A stretch of 64,000 nucleotides of DNA from Ectopseudomonas composti. GTDB lineage: Bacteria; Pseudomonadota; Gammaproteobacteria; Pseudomonadales; Pseudomonadaceae. The translations under genes were made by a program, and so were the position numbers. Below, piece after piece: positions 62,635-64,000 of the stretch (position 1 is the first letter of the stretch; every line of letters starts with the position of its first letter). The notes beneath the pieces were generated by a model. It saw only the letters and a list, made by a program, of their open reading frames with translations. It was not told where the DNA came from and searched no databases. The stretch spans positions 62,001 to 126,000 of the forward strand of contig NZ_LSSW01000030.1 in assembly GCF_001567565.1 (NCBI RefSeq), written 5' to 3'.

Positions 62635-64000
62635 ATGCTCGAATTACTGCAGCAAGGCTTCGGTGCCGTCTTCTCATTGCACATTCTGATGCTGATGGCC
62701 GTCGGTGTGGCCATGGGCATTGTCTTCGGCGCCGTGCCCGGCCTGTCGGCCACCATGGCCGTGGCGCTGTGCCTGCCGCTGACCTTCACCATGGGCCCGC
62801 AGGCGGGCCTGTCGCTGCTGGTGGCGCTGTTCATCGGCGCCACCTCCGGCGGTTTGATCTCGGCGATCCTGCTGAAGATTCCGGGTACGCCCTCCTCCAT
62901 CGCCACGGTGTTCGATGGCGGCCCGCTGATGGAACAGGGCCACGGGGTCAAGGCACTCGGCGTCGGCATCGTGTTTTCCTTCCTCGGCACCATCTTCAGC
63001 ATCGTCGCGCTGATGTTCATCGCCCCGCAGCTGGCCAAGGTCGCCCTGAGCTTCGGTCCGCATGAGTACTTCGCCATCGCCATATTCTCCCTGACCCTGA
63101 TCGCCACCCTGTCGGCCGGTTCCATGGTCAAGGGCCTGTTCGCCGGTGCGCTGGGCATCGCCGTGTCCACGGTGGGCATCGCCCCGGTCGAAGCGGTACG
63201 CCGCTTCACCTTCGGCGTCAGCGAGCTCAATGGCGGCTTCTCCATGCTCACGGTGATGATCGGCATGTTCGCCGTCGCCGAGATCATCAAACTCGCCGAA
63301 ACCGGCCGCCATGCCGTGCAGGGCAAGGCCCGGTCGGTGAGCATGAAGAACATCAAGGGCTTCGGTTTCTCGCTCAAGGAATTCCGCGAGCAGCTGCCCA
63401 ACGCCGGTCGCTCCGGCCTGATCGGCCTGGGTATCGGCATCCTCCCGGGCATCGGTGCCGGCACCTCCAACCTGGTGTCGTACATCATCGCCAAGAAGCG
63501 CGCCAAGGACGGCCACACCTATGGCAAGGGCAACATCGGCGGCGTGGTCGCCAGCGAAACAGCCAACAACGCCGGTATCGGCGGCGCCATGATGCCGCTG
63601 ATGACCCTGGGCATTCCCGGCGACACCGTCACCGCGATCATGCTCGGCGGCTTTTTGATCCACGGCATCCAGCCCGGCCCGCTGCTGTTCATCAGCCAGG
63701 GGCCGCTGGTGTACACCATCTTCGCCGCGCTGATCGTCGCCACCTGCATGATGCTGTTCATGGAGTTCTACGGCCTGCGCCTGTTCATCAAGCTGCTCGA
63801 CGTACCCAAGCACATCCTCCTGCCGATCATCCTGGTGCTCTGTGTGGTCGGTGCCTTCGGTCTGTCCAGCCGCCTGTTCGACGTCTGGTCGATCCTGCTG
63901 TTCGGCCTGCTCGGCTACGGCTTCGTCAAGGCGGGCATGCCGGCGGCGCCATTCATCATCGGCTTCATCCTCGGGCCGATGGCGGAAACCAACCTACGCC
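62635..64000 (+). CDS. tctA: TctA-family large permease subunit (cut by window edge)
   Basis: The first 455 codons of a protein expected to be about 500 residues; it runs off the right edge without a stop. It begins MLELLQQGFGAVFSLHILML and has many hydrophobic helices with the TctA signatures GAVPGLSATMAVAL, LLKIPGTPSSIATVFDG, GIGAGTSNLVSY and MMPLMTLGIPGDTVTAIMLGG. It is the large membrane subunit that transports the substrate with Na+ or H+. GAGGATCGACC precedes the ATG. Confidence 0.95.
   Translation, partial: MLELLQQGFGAVFSLHILMLMAVGVAMGIVFGAVPGLSATMAVALCLPLTFTMGPQAGLSLLVALFIGATSGGLISAILLKIPGTPSSIATVFDGGPLMEQGHGVKALGVGIVFSFLGTIFSIVALMFIAPQLAKVALSFGPHEYFAIAIFSLTLIATLSAGSMVKGLFAGALGIAVSTVGIAPVEAVRRFTFGVSELNGGFSMLTVMIGMFAVAEIIKLAETGRHAVQGKARSVSMKNIKGFGFSLKEFREQLPNAGRSGLIGLGIGILPGIGAGTSNLVSYIIAKKRAKDGHTYGKGNIGGVVASETANNAGIGGAMMPLMTLGIPGDTVTAIMLGGFLIHGIQPGPLLFISQGPLVYTIFAALIVATCMMLFMEFYGLRLFIKLLDVPKHILLPIILVLCVVGAFGLSSRLFDVWSILLFGLLGYGFVKAGMPAAPFIIGFILGPMAETNLR

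Overview
The window is a contiguous piece of a GC-rich Pseudomonas chromosome, probably from the P. mendocina/P. oleovorans side of the P. aeruginosa lineage. This is inferred from gene content and from remembered gene order in P. aeruginosa PAO1; no search was run. Most of it is core genome in three syntenic blocks. I see no rRNA, tRNA, CRISPR array, insertion sequence, prophage or plasmid gene.

Block 1 (1-24653). Reading leftward: aspS, yebC, then ruvC-ruvA-ruvB-ybgC-tolQ-tolR-tolA (Holliday-junction processing followed by the Tol envelope machine). A near-consensus LexA box lies just in front of ruvC. Reading rightward: an HPt/HD-GYP hybrid protein, a Dps-like ferritin, a diguanylate cyclase, a membrane-anchored cold-shock-domain protein, slyX and a HIT protein (leftward), an OprD porin, a thioesterase (leftward), proS and a lipoprotein. 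Next come a leftward methyltransferase / broken VOC gene / aldo-keto reductase cluster, a very large divergent class A PBP-like protein, a lipase-like hydrolase, a VF530 protein and putP.

Block 2 (25105-44035). A GNAT-fold protein, a periplasmic pyrophosphatase, a secreted ParB-fold protein next to an OprP/OprO phosphate porin, YnfA, an MFS exporter, an SDR, small membrane and cupin proteins, an alpha/beta hydrolase coupled to an MlaA-like protein without a lipobox, pirin, a patatin, a lipid A acyltransferase, minCDE, rluA, an M18 aminopeptidase and gmhA.

Block 3 (44187-51179). An AraC regulator, a membrane-anchored helical protein, a second-type Lon protease behind a textbook sigma-32 promoter, a chagasin-like protease inhibitor, a small pentapeptide-repeat protein and a YadGH-type ABC exporter.

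Block 4 (51376-64000) is the most distinctive: a divergent aldaric-acid (glucarate/galactarate) catabolic locus. Leftward: kdgD, gudD, an MFS aldarate transporter, garD, an FAD-linked 2-hydroxyacid oxidase and an NAD(P)-linked 2-hydroxyacid dehydrogenase. Rightward: a small cysteine-rich upstream ORF, a second glucarate dehydratase paralogue with an insertion, and a tripartite tricarboxylate-type transporter (tctC-tctB-tctA, the last cut by the window end). Glucarate and galactarate would converge on 5-keto-4-deoxyglucarate, which KdgD converts to 2-oxoglutarate semialdehyde; the semialdehyde dehydrogenase is not in the window. Two related 13-bp operator-like palindromes sit in the shared control region, but no regulator gene is present. 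The duplicated uptake systems and dehydratases and the two unassigned redox genes are the best lead for something not fully described.
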